A stretch of 33,912 nucleotides of DNA from Pseudomonadales bacterium (GTDB taxonomy: Bacteria > Pseudomonadota > Gammaproteobacteria > Pseudomonadales > Azotimanducaceae): the NCBI GenBank assembly GCA_017854255.1, contig JAFMIA010000030.1, positions 1-33,912 on the forward strand. Direction: 5' to 3'. Below are positions 16,489-24,284 of this stretch, one piece after another. Position numbers and translations under genes: made by a program. Under the pieces are notes generated by a model that made no database searches, was not told where the DNA came from, and was given only the letters and a program-made list of their open reading frames with translations. The stretch's first letter is position 1. Every line of letters starts with the position of its first letter.

Positions 16489-17147
16489 GCCATATCCTTA
16501 TTAACATCACTAAGCGATGGCCATTGTTGGAAACCATCTACCGAAAAATTAAGTAACCGGTCAAACGAAACCTCGGCTGCTGGCGCCGGCCCAAAAATAT
16601 GCTCCGAAGGTCGCAGCACCGTCAAATTCAAGGCCCCCACAACAAACGAAAATTTCTGGACAATCAGGGCCCGATCTTGCTTTGGGAAACAAGCTGCCGC
16701 AGCCACAACGAACTGCTCGATCACGTCGCTAAAACCAAGATTTAGCAGGGGTTCAATGACCTCAGCCGGCTCTGTCATCACACGGCCCATAAGGCGTCGG
16801 GCGGGCGCTTCATGCTCATTAAAAAAAACGGGCCATAAAAACGCATGAAGAATGGCCCTAATGGATTCGGCCCGTCGTTCATGAACGGCCTCTAGACGCC
16901 GTCGGCGGGACGTGTTGATCGGCGCTATGCGGCGAATCAGTACCGCTTCTAACAAACCTTGCTTGGAACCAAAGTGGTAAGCCATCGCTGCGATATTCAC
17001 GCAAGCCCTGTCAGCGATGCCCCGAGCCGACATCCCAGCATAACCGGCATCGATGAACAATGCCTCGGCTGCATTCAACAAACGCGTCTGAGTGTCCTTC
17101 GTTTCACAGCGGACTTCCCGCGGCTTTCTGGCGCTATTTACACTCAT
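16485..17147 (-). CDS. TetR/AcrR-family regulator of the RND operon
   Basis: First gene of the efflux operon, 220 residues. The N-terminal helix-turn-helix (about 19-65) reads TRLLNAAEALFIDAGYAGMS then ADRACVNIAAMAYHFGSKQG, the classic TetR_N pattern. The C-terminal ligand-binding part (LMGRVMTEPAEVIEPLL) resembles the TetR_C families found near efflux genes. AGGA precedes the ATG. Sharing a 4-bp overlap with the adaptor gene means repressor and pump are co-made, so feedback repression is likely; a palindrome 116-133 bp upstream of the start is the natural operator candidate. The inducing ligand is unknown. Confidence 0.9.
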   Translation of the reverse strand: MSVNSARKPREVRCETKDTQTRLLNAAEALFIDAGYAGMSARGIADRACVNIAAMAYHFGSKQGLLEAVLIRRIAPINTSRRRRLEAVHERRAESIRAILHAFLWPVFFNEHEAPARRLMGRVMTEPAEVIEPLLNLGFSDVIEQFVVAAAACFPKQDRALIVQKFSFVVGALNLTVLRPSEHIFGPAPAAEVSFDRLLNFSVDGFQQWPSLSDVNKDMA

Positions 17148-17470
17148 ACTTTGCGTCCTGCTCGCGATGGACCATCATAAACCGGGCTGGGGGCCGCATC
17201 CCGGATTTGGCGGCAATTTGAATTTGCCCCTCGCCCCGAATCATACGGCGTGCCACCTTGTATTTAAACGATCGTTTGAACTTAATTTATGTACGCGGCA
17301 GCCTCGCCATTAGATTCATGGCGTTCAATCAATGCCTCGGTGCTGTTGGATAGATCATGCTCAGTGCAGCGCAAGAATTGGCGACCCAAAATTTCCTGAA
17401 TCACCTGTTTTAAGGATAGTGTCCTGCTAGGGGTTCAGCCGGCCCAATGACACCGAATCACACGGCCAGG
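17148..17470. other. Spacer upstream of the efflux operon
   Basis: This 323-bp stretch holds the candidate TetR operator and presumably the efflux promoter. The remaining part (17290-17470) includes a small ORF of about 36 codons (17289 onward) without a ribosome binding site or recognisable motif, which I do not call. No terminator is evident for the DUF3293 gene. Confidence 0.45.
17263..17280. promoter_or_regulatory. Candidate TetR operator
   Basis: TTTAAACGATCGTTTGAA is an 18-bp inverted repeat with a single mismatched pair and a perfect 12-bp core AAACGATCGTTT. Size and symmetry suit a TetR dimer site. It lies 116 bp upstream of the tetR start and no other regulator gene is adjacent. Confidence 0.6.
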
Positions 17471-17887
17471 TTAATCCGAGAAGATGACACTCGCACAACC
17501 ATTGGGCGGAATATCAACCCAGGCGAATTGATCAAACTCTTGCGCCCAGCGGCTGGCCGCCAGGGCGCCTAAATCAAATACCAGATAACAATCCTGCGCC
17601 CAAGACTGCACGGCATTTTCATGTCGTGCGACAAAATAATTTAATCTAGCCTGCTCAATTTTTGATAATAATTGCATTCGACGATCCAGATTCTCATCTT
17701 CGGTCAGTATTTGGCCAAGCGGATTGGATGCCGAAATCAAACAAGCAGACTGCGCGTTGAAACTGGCTAGCAGCAGCGCCAACCCCTGATGAATCACCCC
17801 AATTTGAAACACGATCGGCGGATCGTCATCAATGACGTAATCCGCCGTTTCATAAATTGCGCGCTGCACAGCAGGGACTGTAATCAT
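17471..17887 (-). CDS. DUF3293 family protein
   Basis: A 138-residue protein with the DUF3293 layout: an N-terminal region with hydrophobic stretches, SACLISASNPLGQILTEDEN (the conserved T/S-A-x-NP and E-N-x-R portion) followed by DRRMQLL, then SWAQDCYLVFDLGALAASRW and a final VIFSD. Function of the family is unknown. It diverges from the diguanylate cyclase gene, and an inverted repeat lies in the shared 135-bp spacer. The ATG has just a weak AGG upstream. Confidence 0.75.
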   Translation of the reverse strand: MITVPAVQRAIYETADYVIDDDPPIVFQIGVIHQGLALLLASFNAQSACLISASNPLGQILTEDENLDRRMQLLSKIEQARLNYFVARHENAVQSWAQDCYLVFDLGALAASRWAQEFDQFAWVDIPPNGCASVIFSD

Positions 17888-17911
17888 GAAAAAAACCTAG
17901 TTTGGGTGGCA

Positions 17912-17931
17912 TTAACACATTGTGCTGTTAA
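17912..17931. promoter_or_regulatory. Inverted repeat TTAACA-N8-TGTTAA between divergent genes
   Basis: Perfect 6-bp arms separated by 8 bp stand 25 bp from the DUF3293 start and 92 bp from the GGDEF start. The arms could serve as a regulator site or contribute a -35-like element on each strand. No cognate regulator can be named. Confidence 0.35.
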
Positions 17932-18022
17932 CATTGTACCAAGGCTGCATCGACTCAGGTCAAATCCATTTACCGCGCATACCAAGCACGCCTTTGGAAC
18001 CAATAGGTCTAAACAGAAATTC

Positions 18023-18913
18023 ATGGCATTAGAGACACAACCGGAATTGCAGATCAAATTTGCTCGACGTGATCGAGCTTTGCTCTTGGTGCTAGCAAAC
18101 TTGGTCCTCACCGGGCTTCTGATTGGTCATTTGTTAACGAGTTCGGGCGGCTACCGATTTGAACTGGATCAGGTCGGTTTTGAAGCGGCATCCTTTTTAT
18201 CCGTTTTCGTGATGTTTGTTGCCGCAACCTTGATAAAGGTCTCTCTCGCCGAACGCCGTGCGGTTCTGCTTGGCTTATTCGCGCTGCAAACCGGTAATTT
18301 ATTGGATGCTGCCACAGGGATCTTTTTTAATGCTTCACCGGTTTGGTGGTGGATCGGCGATGGCCTGACGTTCACGGGTGAAGTGATCCTAGCGCTCGTC
18401 GTCTTTCAGTTTGTACGACTCACCAACGACCTTGCGAATCGCGACCCGCTGACCGGCCTTTATAATCGCAGTTACCACATGCGAGCGCTGGCTAACTTAC
18501 TTAAAACCCGCAACAACGATAAGGAATCGGTTGCGGTGATTGCCATTGATATCGATCACTTCAAACACGTCAATGATGTCCACGGCCATGCCTTTGGCGA
18601 CCTAGCGTTACAAGCGATCGCCTCGGCCGTGAACGGGTTCCAAGGTGAGGTGAAGGTGATCAGCCGGACCGGCGGAGAAGAGTTCGAGGTCGTGGTGGAT
18701 CAGCTGGACGAACCGGCTGTCTTTGCGCTTGCAGATAGAATCCGTTTAGTGATTGCGAGTATTGACCTCGGTGAGAACAGACAATTAACCGCAAGTCTTG
18801 GCATAGCCCTAAGCCACGTTGGTGAGGCGTTGGTCTCGCTGCGCCAAAGAGCAGACGCTGCCGCCTATAAAGCCAAGAACACCGGGCGCAACCGGGTCTG
18901 TGTCGCGGACTGA
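18023..18913 (+). CDS. Membrane-bound diguanylate cyclase (GGDEF)
   Basis: Synthesises cyclic-di-GMP from two GTP. Four likely membrane helices (about 18-38, 52-72, 79-98, 105-131) precede a GGDEF domain from RDPLTGLYNRSYH (140-152). The active site is GGEEF (217-221), with AIDIDHFKHVNDVHGH (174-189) supplying the metal-binding aspartate and the nucleotide-binding N-D-x-x-G-H. The inhibitory RxxD motif expected five residues before GGEEF is replaced by GEVK, so product inhibition through the usual I-site is not expected. The ATG at 18023 is chosen as the first methionine before the membrane helices; an in-frame ATG at 17789 gives a non-conserved 78-residue extension overlapping DUF3293. Confidence 0.88.
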   Translation: MALETQPELQIKFARRDRALLLVLANLVLTGLLIGHLLTSSGGYRFELDQVGFEAASFLSVFVMFVAATLIKVSLAERRAVLLGLFALQTGNLLDAATGIFFNASPVWWWIGDGLTFTGEVILALVVFQFVRLTNDLANRDPLTGLYNRSYHMRALANLLKTRNNDKESVAVIAIDIDHFKHVNDVHGHAFGDLALQAIASAVNGFQGEVKVISRTGGEEFEVVVDQLDEPAVFALADRIRLVIASIDLGENRQLTASLGIALSHVGEALVSLRQRADAAAYKAKNTGRNRVCVAD

Positions 18914-19053
18914 GCTTTCGGGACGAGCGCGCCGAAACCAGTGGTGCCGGATGGCCATTTCACCCTTACCCTGCGTCCCTTGCCGGCTTGGATCCCCTAA
19001 CGGGGTAAAACCACTCTTCACCGCAAAGTCGAGCATCGGTCACCGCTCTGGCT

Positions 19054-20610
19054 CTAGGCCAATGATGCTCGTAACGCTTGTGCGGCCGTGTGGATCGCAT
19101 CACGTTCGACTGCCGGTATCTTCTCGTAATGGTTCATCATCAGCCGCATTCTAGGATTCCGCCCAAACCGATCGCTATGCCGGCCAAGAAAGTCCCAGTA
19201 CAACACGTTGTAAGGACACGCCAGCTCGCCCGTTCGAGCCGTGACGTCATAGGCACAATCGCCACAATGATCGCTCATGCGTTGAATGTACTTACCGGAG
19301 CTAATGTAGGGTTTGGAGGCAACCAAACCGCCATCCGCAAACTGGCTCATGCCTCGCGTATTCGGCATTTCAACCCATTCAATCGCATCCACATAGATGC
19401 CCAAGTACCAGGCGTCTACTTGATCCGGATCAACGCCCAACATCAGTGCGAAATTGCCCGTGACCATCAGGCGCTGAATGTGGTGGGCATAACTGAATTC
19501 AAGGGATTGATCGATCGCCTGCTTCAGACAGGCCATGCGGGTATCCCCCGTCCAATAAAAGCTCGGCAAATCCATCGTGGCATTGAGCGCATTACGGGCT
19601 GCGTAGTCCGGCATATTCGCCCAATAAAGCCCCCGTACAAATTCTCGCCAGCCCAAGATTTGTCGCACGAAGCCCTCGACCTCAGCGCAGCCAACTTCTG
19701 AACCAGGCAGCTCAAAGGCTGCTACCGCCGCGGCAACCACTCGTTGGGGTCTCAGCAGTTTGGTATTTAAAGCAAACGACAGTCTGGAGTGAAATAAAGA
19801 CCACCCGCGATGGGTCATCGCATCTTGATACCGCCCAAAATTAGGCAACAAGCGCTGGCAAAAATCGACCAACAGCGCCTCGGCCTGCGCTTCGTCAACG
19901 GGCCAAAGGAGATGGCTGCCAATCTGACCCAGGGTTTCGACCCCATGTCGGTCTAACCGAGCCTGAATCTCACCAATCTCATTCTGAAACAGAAATGGCG
20001 CCGGGACCGTCACGGCTTTGGGCAAGGCTTTTTGATTGTGCTTATCGAAATTCCATTGTCCGCCGACAGGTGACCCATCCTTCATGAGCACGTCAAAAGA
20101 CGTGCGCATCTTGCGATAGAACGGCTCTAAACGATGCGCTGAACCTGCTTTAAACTGCCGTTTTAAAGCCTGCTCGGTCAAATAAAAGTGTTCTGACTCG
20201 ACGGCGACAACCTCAACACCATCGGGCTGCCAATCCGCGAGCTGACGGCGCAGGCGGTACTCATCCGGCAATTGATATTCGACTCGGGGCGCTTGATGCG
20301 CGGCGGCGCAATGCTCAAGCAATGCTGTCAGAGATTGGAACGGGGCGGCTTGATCTAAATCAAAATGACGAATGCTATGACCCATGCCCCGCACCCTGTC
20401 TGCAAAGCGCGCCATCGCCAGAAAGAATGCCACCGTTTTTTGTATGTGATGTCGAACATAGTGCTGCTCTTGCGGCAATTCAGCAATGACATAGACGACG
20501 TCCGGATCAACCTGATCGAACCAGCTGTGATGGGCATCCAACTGATCGCCAAGCACGAGCCGCAGCACTTTCGCGGGTTGAGGGTCGACGTCCGGTACAG
20601 CTTTCATCAT
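19054..20610 (-). CDS. Iron-sulfur (6-4) photolyase, FeS-BCP/PhrB type
   Basis: Light-driven flavoprotein that repairs UV-induced (6-4) photoproducts in DNA. The protein of 518 residues opens with VLRLVLGDQLDAHHSW, the Rossmann-like antenna domain. The C-terminal part has four cysteines at 361, 449, 452 and 465, whose spacing (88, 3, 13) equals that known for the [4Fe-4S] ligands of Agrobacterium PhrB. H376-H377 in SYAHHIQRLMVTGNF correspond to its essential histidine pair. In this family the antenna is a ribolumazine. Two adjacent ATGs are possible; AAGGA lies just upstream and spacing favours the second (20607). It is the last gene of a leftward run beginning with GNAT. Confidence 0.93.
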   Translation of the reverse strand: MMKAVPDVDPQPAKVLRLVLGDQLDAHHSWFDQVDPDVVYVIAELPQEQHYVRHHIQKTVAFFLAMARFADRVRGMGHSIRHFDLDQAAPFQSLTALLEHCAAAHQAPRVEYQLPDEYRLRRQLADWQPDGVEVVAVESEHFYLTEQALKRQFKAGSAHRLEPFYRKMRTSFDVLMKDGSPVGGQWNFDKHNQKALPKAVTVPAPFLFQNEIGEIQARLDRHGVETLGQIGSHLLWPVDEAQAEALLVDFCQRLLPNFGRYQDAMTHRGWSLFHSRLSFALNTKLLRPQRVVAAAVAAFELPGSEVGCAEVEGFVRQILGWREFVRGLYWANMPDYAARNALNATMDLPSFYWTGDTRMACLKQAIDQSLEFSYAHHIQRLMVTGNFALMLGVDPDQVDAWYLGIYVDAIEWVEMPNTRGMSQFADGGLVASKPYISSGKYIQRMSDHCGDCAYDVTARTGELACPYNVLYWDFLGRHSDRFGRNPRMRLMMNHYEKIPAVERDAIHTAAQALRASLA

Positions 20611-20711
20611 GATCCTTAAATTTGACGGTCATCGCCCGCCCACAATCAATCTTACGGCACTCAGCCAAAAATTGATTTGAAGTCGGCCTGCGGTGGACTT
20701 GTTTCGCGCAA

Positions 20712-21503
20712 TCACCCCAGGTTCACAACCTGCTTGGTTTTAAGGGTTGGCAGATTAGCCGGCTGATAGGTGGCAATCAGCGCGCGCCTTCGCTTGCCTG
20801 ATTCATTGCGCGCCGAGCCATGAATCAAAAAGGGATCGAAGAAAATAGCACTACCAGCAGGCTCGTTAAACTCAACGACTTGCGAGACATCAACGGCATC
20901 GTCATGGGTGTAAAAACCCTCAAGCTGAGTACCATCATTCCGAGCAGCATGAATGCCTGCTTGATGACTGCCTTGAACCACTCGAAATCCGCCAGAACCC
21001 GGCACGACATCATCCAGGGTTACCATCACATTCGGCAATTGTGTCAGGTGGGCGGCATCGTGCATCCAATAGGGCGCGTCTTGATGCCAACCGAACTCGG
21101 ATCCACCCGGCCGTTTAAAATTAATCTTATCGGTCCAAAGCGATACGTGATCACTGCCCGTCAATACCTGCATCGGCTGCACCAACCGCGTATCTTTCAA
21201 AAGTGTCAGTACCGCGCTGGAGAGCGGGTGAGCCGGCTCTAAAACCCTTAAATCCTGCTCAAATGGCGCAGGCTCAAACTGTAAGGTTTGGTTGTCTAAA
21301 TCGACAAATCGACGACCATCGATACGGTATTCTTGGCCTTCATGGCTTTGCGCGATGACATCGGCCGCCAATCGATCAATCGCCGCATTAAACTGCTCAA
21401 TTTCCACTCTCGAAAATACGCTCCGACGCAGGATAAAACCTTGGCTTTGATAGGCTTGGATTTCAGCTTCTGTGAGGGCATCTAGCATGGGATCTTCTAA
21501 CAT
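20712..21503 (-). CDS. Phytanoyl-CoA dioxygenase (PhyH) family protein
   Basis: Fe(II)/2-oxoglutarate-dependent oxygenase, about 260 residues. The iron triad is H140-x-D142 in FGWHQDAPYW and H228 in FDPFLIHGSARNESGKRRR; an arginine of the RRR run probably binds 2-oxoglutarate. Other family features are YQSQGFILRRSVFS at the start and GGFRVVQGSHQ. Substrates range from phytanoyl-CoA to osmolytes and secondary metabolites, so it is not assignable. The 5' end lies in a 12-bp tandem array: ATG 21503 is in the array, and ATG 21488, preceded by AGAAG, is the better start (MLDALTEAEIQ). Upstream of the ATG the repeat stays open in frame as LIEDRIEDFIEDLIVDL until a stop. Confidence 0.85.
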   Translation of the reverse strand: MLEDPMLDALTEAEIQAYQSQGFILRRSVFSRVEIEQFNAAIDRLAADVIAQSHEGQEYRIDGRRFVDLDNQTLQFEPAPFEQDLRVLEPAHPLSSAVLTLLKDTRLVQPMQVLTGSDHVSLWTDKINFKRPGGSEFGWHQDAPYWMHDAAHLTQLPNVMVTLDDVVPGSGGFRVVQGSHQAGIHAARNDGTQLEGFYTHDDAVDVSQVVEFNEPAGSAIFFDPFLIHGSARNESGKRRRALIATYQPANLPTLKTKQVVNLG

Positions 21504-21558
21504 GAGATCTACGATGAGATCTTCGATGAAATCTTCGATGCGATCTTCGATGAGATCG
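21486..21558. repeat. 12-bp tandem array, about 6 copies (array B)
   Basis: On the + strand GATGAGATCTTC-type 12-bp units run from 21501 through 21548, flanked by a partial unit (21549-21558) and by one unit lengthened to 15 bp (21486-21500). All insertions keep multiples of three. Read on the minus strand the units would encode a 4-residue repeat (I-E-D-L/R/F) in frame with the PhyH protein, and the two usable ATGs lie in the last two units. Confidence 0.85.
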
Positions 21559-21647
21559 TAATGCCAGGCGTCATAGCAGACGACTCAGCACCGCCACCAG
21601 CACTGCCCCGCTTTTGTACTGCGCGACGCATAGACGGCCGCATCACT

Positions 21648-22070
21648 TTACTCATCAGACCACCAGTCCAGAGCCCGAACATTACACCGCTCAACCCCTC
21701 TTAGATCTGTTGTATCCGAAAACATCGCATCCTCGCCAGGCGCCAATGTTTGATCCTCTCCGATGGCATAAATCAGTCCCGTATCGACGACCGAGCCATC
21801 ACCCCGCTTCCAGATGCTTTGAACCGTCACGCGGGTAACATGAAGCGTACCAAGATTCCGCACAAGGCCTTCGACCCTCGTGGTTGGTCCTTTGCGAACG
21901 CACTTTGTCATAACCGCATCGACTCGCGTGCGGACTGGCGCCACAACCGGCGCCGCAGCTTCGATCACCTCGACAACCGGCTGTTCTGGATCTTGCATTC
22001 GCCAGTATGCCCCGCCCATTAACAGCGCCACCACAACCGCGATTTGTCCAAGATAGCGTTCAAGCATCAA
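21648..22070 (-). CDS. Small membrane-anchored protein, FxLYD-like
   Basis: A 140-residue protein with one N-terminal membrane segment (about 6-22) and an exported domain. The tail, TTRVEGLVRNLGTLHVTRVT, then VQSIWKRGDGSVVDTGLIYA and LAPGEDAMFSDTT, is typical of the FxLYD-type beta-sandwich found in many small envelope proteins. Two lone cysteines (C57 and C129) could form a disulfide. No function is known for such proteins. Its start overlaps the GNAT stop by 11 bp. The start could be either of two adjacent ATGs. Confidence 0.6.
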   Translation of the reverse strand: MMLERYLGQIAVVVALLMGGAYWRMQDPEQPVVEVIEAAAPVVAPVRTRVDAVMTKCVRKGPTTRVEGLVRNLGTLHVTRVTVQSIWKRGDGSVVDTGLIYAIGEDQTLAPGEDAMFSDTTDLRGVERCNVRALDWWSDE

Positions 22071-22560
22071 CGGTCTTCCGCAGCAGCGAGACGCGCTTCA
22101 AACCACCATCCGTCATTTGTTGCGCCATTTCTTGAAAGCCTTGGGCATGATGAAACGCTAAAGATCGAGGATTAGGCGGCGCCAAATTCACTTCACAGGT
22201 CAGATTTTGGACCGCCATTGCTCGCGCCAAACCGATCGCATGGTCATACAATGCTTGCGCCACACCCTCACCGCGACAATGCGGCGCAACAATAATCCGG
22301 TCGACATAAAGAAATGCTTCAAAGGTCTCAGAAAACCATCGGTAGTTAAGACTTTCATAGGCTTGTCCTTCGCGCAGCAGGAGCACGAATCCCGACAAGG
22401 TATTGTCTTGATTGGTCATAACCCGAAACGACGCCGCTTGCGCAATCAGCGCATCGAGCGCTTGTTCGCTCAAAGCATTCACATGCGGCGTATTGTCATT
22501 ATTTAATGCCAGGACTTCAGGCCGGAAGCGCTGCGGGTCTTGACTCACCTGATGTCGCAT
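22060..22560 (-). CDS. GNAT-family N-acetyltransferase
   Basis: A 166-residue acetyltransferase. The acetyl-CoA pyrophosphate loop and its helix are visible as VDRIIVAPHCRGEGVAQALY (the R/Q-x-x-G-x-G/A motif), followed by DHAIGLARAMAVQNLTCEV and NPRSLAFHHAQGFQEM, the usual motif B end. The acceptor substrate is unknown. The ATG at 22560 is preferred to one 21 bp upstream because GAAGGAGA stands at the right distance before it. It heads the run GNAT, small membrane protein, PhyH, photolyase. Confidence 0.88.
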   Translation of the reverse strand: MRHQVSQDPQRFRPEVLALNNDNTPHVNALSEQALDALIAQAASFRVMTNQDNTLSGFVLLLREGQAYESLNYRWFSETFEAFLYVDRIIVAPHCRGEGVAQALYDHAIGLARAMAVQNLTCEVNLAPPNPRSLAFHHAQGFQEMAQQMTDGGLKRVSLLRKTVDA

Positions 22561-22662
22561 CTTTTTGTCTCCTTCACCCATTACCTAATCGGTAACTTTA
22601 ATCTTAATGCGTCAATCCAGTGTTTAGACTATTCTTTTAAAAGGTTCTCAAAGACAGTCCTG

Positions 22663-23013
22663 ATGCCCAACATTACCGCACTCACGGCACTCCTCAACAA
22701 AGGCCAAGATTCAGCGCTCCTGCGGTTTGGTTTGGCCTCGGCTTATCTCAAAGAGGAGCCGGATGATCATCTTATCCAAGCCGAGGAACACCTCAAACGC
22801 TGCCTTGCGCTTGATCCAACGTATACCGCGGCTTACCAACAGCTCGCGCAAGTTCAAAAGGATCGGGACAACCTTATTGACGCCACGGAAACCTTGCGCA
22901 TCGGTATCGCCGCTGCCGAAAGCGCAGGGGACCTACAAGCCAAGCGGGTCATGCAGGTGTTCCTTAAACGCCTAGCCAAGCGTCTTGCCGCTGATTTACC
23001 AGGGCAGTCCTAA
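22663..23013 (+). CDS. Small TPR-type protein
   Basis: A 116-residue helical protein with tetratricopeptide-like repeats. It begins PNITALTALLNKGQDSALLR, followed by FGLASAYLKEEPDDHLIQAE, HLKRCLALDPTYTAAYQQLA and a third helix pair (QVQKDRDNLIDATETLRIGI), the A-L-x-L-D-P-x-Y-x-A-A signature repeated. It probably acts as an adaptor for protein contacts. The ATG at 22663 is chosen over an in-frame upstream ATG because the latter gives a non-conserved leader. It diverges from the GNAT gene across 102 bp holding the small palindrome TTACC-TAATC-GGTAA (22581-22595). Its stop overlaps the next convergent gene by 4 bp. Confidence 0.78.
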   Translation: MPNITALTALLNKGQDSALLRFGLASAYLKEEPDDHLIQAEEHLKRCLALDPTYTAAYQQLAQVQKDRDNLIDATETLRIGIAAAESAGDLQAKRVMQVFLKRLAKRLAADLPGQS

Positions 23014-23762
23014 CGTTCGCTCGGTTGCTTCAAAAGCATGCCGAGGTACATCTCGATTAAACGCCGATCACGATCCCAACCGGGTAGCTTTACAGACAGC
23101 TCCGGCGCGCCTTTAATGAATGTTTGCAAGTCCAAGGCAAGCGCTGCGAGCGCTGCATCGCTTCGCTGATCAATAACGGGCCCGCTATGGCGTACAAGGG
23201 CGTCTGATGCCCAGGTAAACCCCTGGCTTGCAAAATAACCCAGGCTCGCAATCAAGATGCAACTGGCTTCGAGCTTAGGGAATTGTTTGAGCTCGGCCTT
23301 AGAGACGACTTGAGGGGCAGGCGGTGAGACTTTTTCAAGCTGTAACCGGCCGATACACAACTCTGGTAGAAAACCTTCATTGCGATTAAGGGTTAAACTC
23401 AGCCCTTTGGTCTCGCGCGGTAACACGACGTAAAACGCTTCACTGCCCCGACCCACTTTTACCCAAAAAGACGTTACAACCGACGCCGCTGCAACCCATG
23501 TTTTGACACCGGTTAAAAGCCCGGCATCATCTAGCTCAACAGGTGGTAAGCCATCGGCCCCTTCGCTAACGCAAAAAGCAGCCCAAGCCGAATCATTAAT
23601 CCCAAACTGACACCGCATCGCCGTCTGATATCCGGCCATAAAAACCTCCGACAGGGAGCCTGCTAGGGCGCCAGAGGCAGCCAGCCAATCCTTTGGTGCA
23701 AGCGTTGCATCAAAGTGTTTTTGCCACAATTCAAAATAAGTTTGTTCTACCGAAAAATCCAT
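23010..23762 (-). CDS. Acyl-CoA dehydrogenase-like protein, shortened
   Basis: A 250-residue protein matching the N-terminal and middle regions of acyl-CoA dehydrogenases. WAAFCVSEGADGLPPVELDD and LLTGVKTWVAAASVVTSFWV look like the FAD-contacting beta domain, and a helical segment with RRLIEMYLGMLLKQ follows. It is about 130 residues shorter than a standard dehydrogenase (about 380 aa), and I cannot see the C-terminal helical half with its catalytic glutamate. It may be a non-catalytic homologue or a specialised relative. No frameshift is evident. The 3' ends of this gene and the TPR gene overlap by 4 bp. Confidence 0.6.
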   Translation of the reverse strand: MDFSVEQTYFELWQKHFDATLAPKDWLAASGALAGSLSEVFMAGYQTAMRCQFGINDSAWAAFCVSEGADGLPPVELDDAGLLTGVKTWVAAASVVTSFWVKVGRGSEAFYVVLPRETKGLSLTLNRNEGFLPELCIGRLQLEKVSPPAPQVVSKAELKQFPKLEASCILIASLGYFASQGFTWASDALVRHSGPVIDQRSDAALAALALDLQTFIKGAPELSVKLPGWDRDRRLIEMYLGMLLKQPSER

Positions 23763-23819
23763 CTAATCACCTGCCGAAGGGAGACATCCATAACGCGAAA
23801 AAACATCGGGCCAACCGGT

Positions 23820-24278
23820 TCATCTACGGGCCCAGTATCCCAAAACCCAACGCACCTGTTTCCCAAACCATCTGCCAATGACGACCACCAACCGCCCGCA
23901 ACCGCGAAGCAAATCCTGCGCCACACTTGCAACCATTGCCCGAGTCCACCTCAATGATCCCCGCCAAACACCAGACCAGGCGTTTTTTAGCTGTTGCTGC
24001 TTCCGCGTAAATCGTTGCACCAGCGGCTTTTGATACCACCAATAACCAAACCGCGGGGAGATCCGCGCCAGCAGCCCAGCAGCCAGCGCTAAAAAAACCA
24101 GCCCTGGGAGCACCGGCAGAACTAAACCGATCAGGCCCAGCAGCACCAAAATTGCAGCCGCGAGCCCGTAGACAACCTTTTGCCAAGGCGATAGCGGCCG
24201 CACAACCAAGTGCCGGAACCGAATAACCGATTGACCTAAGGCTGCAGGAATCAAGGGCAGACGCATAAGATCAAACAC
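23820..24278 (-). CDS. Small inner-membrane protein, DUF454/YbaN-like
   Basis: A 152-residue protein. A hydrophobic hairpin (about 37-66: GLAAAILVLLGLIGLVLPVL then PGLVFLALAAGLLARISPRF) is followed by YWWYQKPLVQRFTRKQQQLK, resembling the P-x-x-P-x-x-x-L-x-A-x-x-x-x-x-R-x-S-P-R-F pattern of DUF454 proteins, and then by a basic amphipathic tail with another hydrophobic stretch. The assignment is by motif only, and the PGPGW family is an alternative. The first codon is GTG 24278; ATG 24266 is also possible. It lies 6 bp after the FadB-like gene and should be co-transcribed with it. Confidence 0.55.
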   Translation of the reverse strand: MFDLMRLPLIPAALGQSVIRFRHLVVRPLSPWQKVVYGLAAAILVLLGLIGLVLPVLPGLVFLALAAGLLARISPRFGYWWYQKPLVQRFTRKQQQLKNAWSGVWRGSLRWTRAMVASVAQDLLRGCGRLVVVIGRWFGKQVRWVLGYWARR

Positions 24279-24284
24279 GTCGTC

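Noticed and set aside
22540-22662. N-terminal extension of the TPR gene
   Set aside because: The sequence lacks TPR character and crosses the divergent spacer; the internal ATG starts at the first helix.
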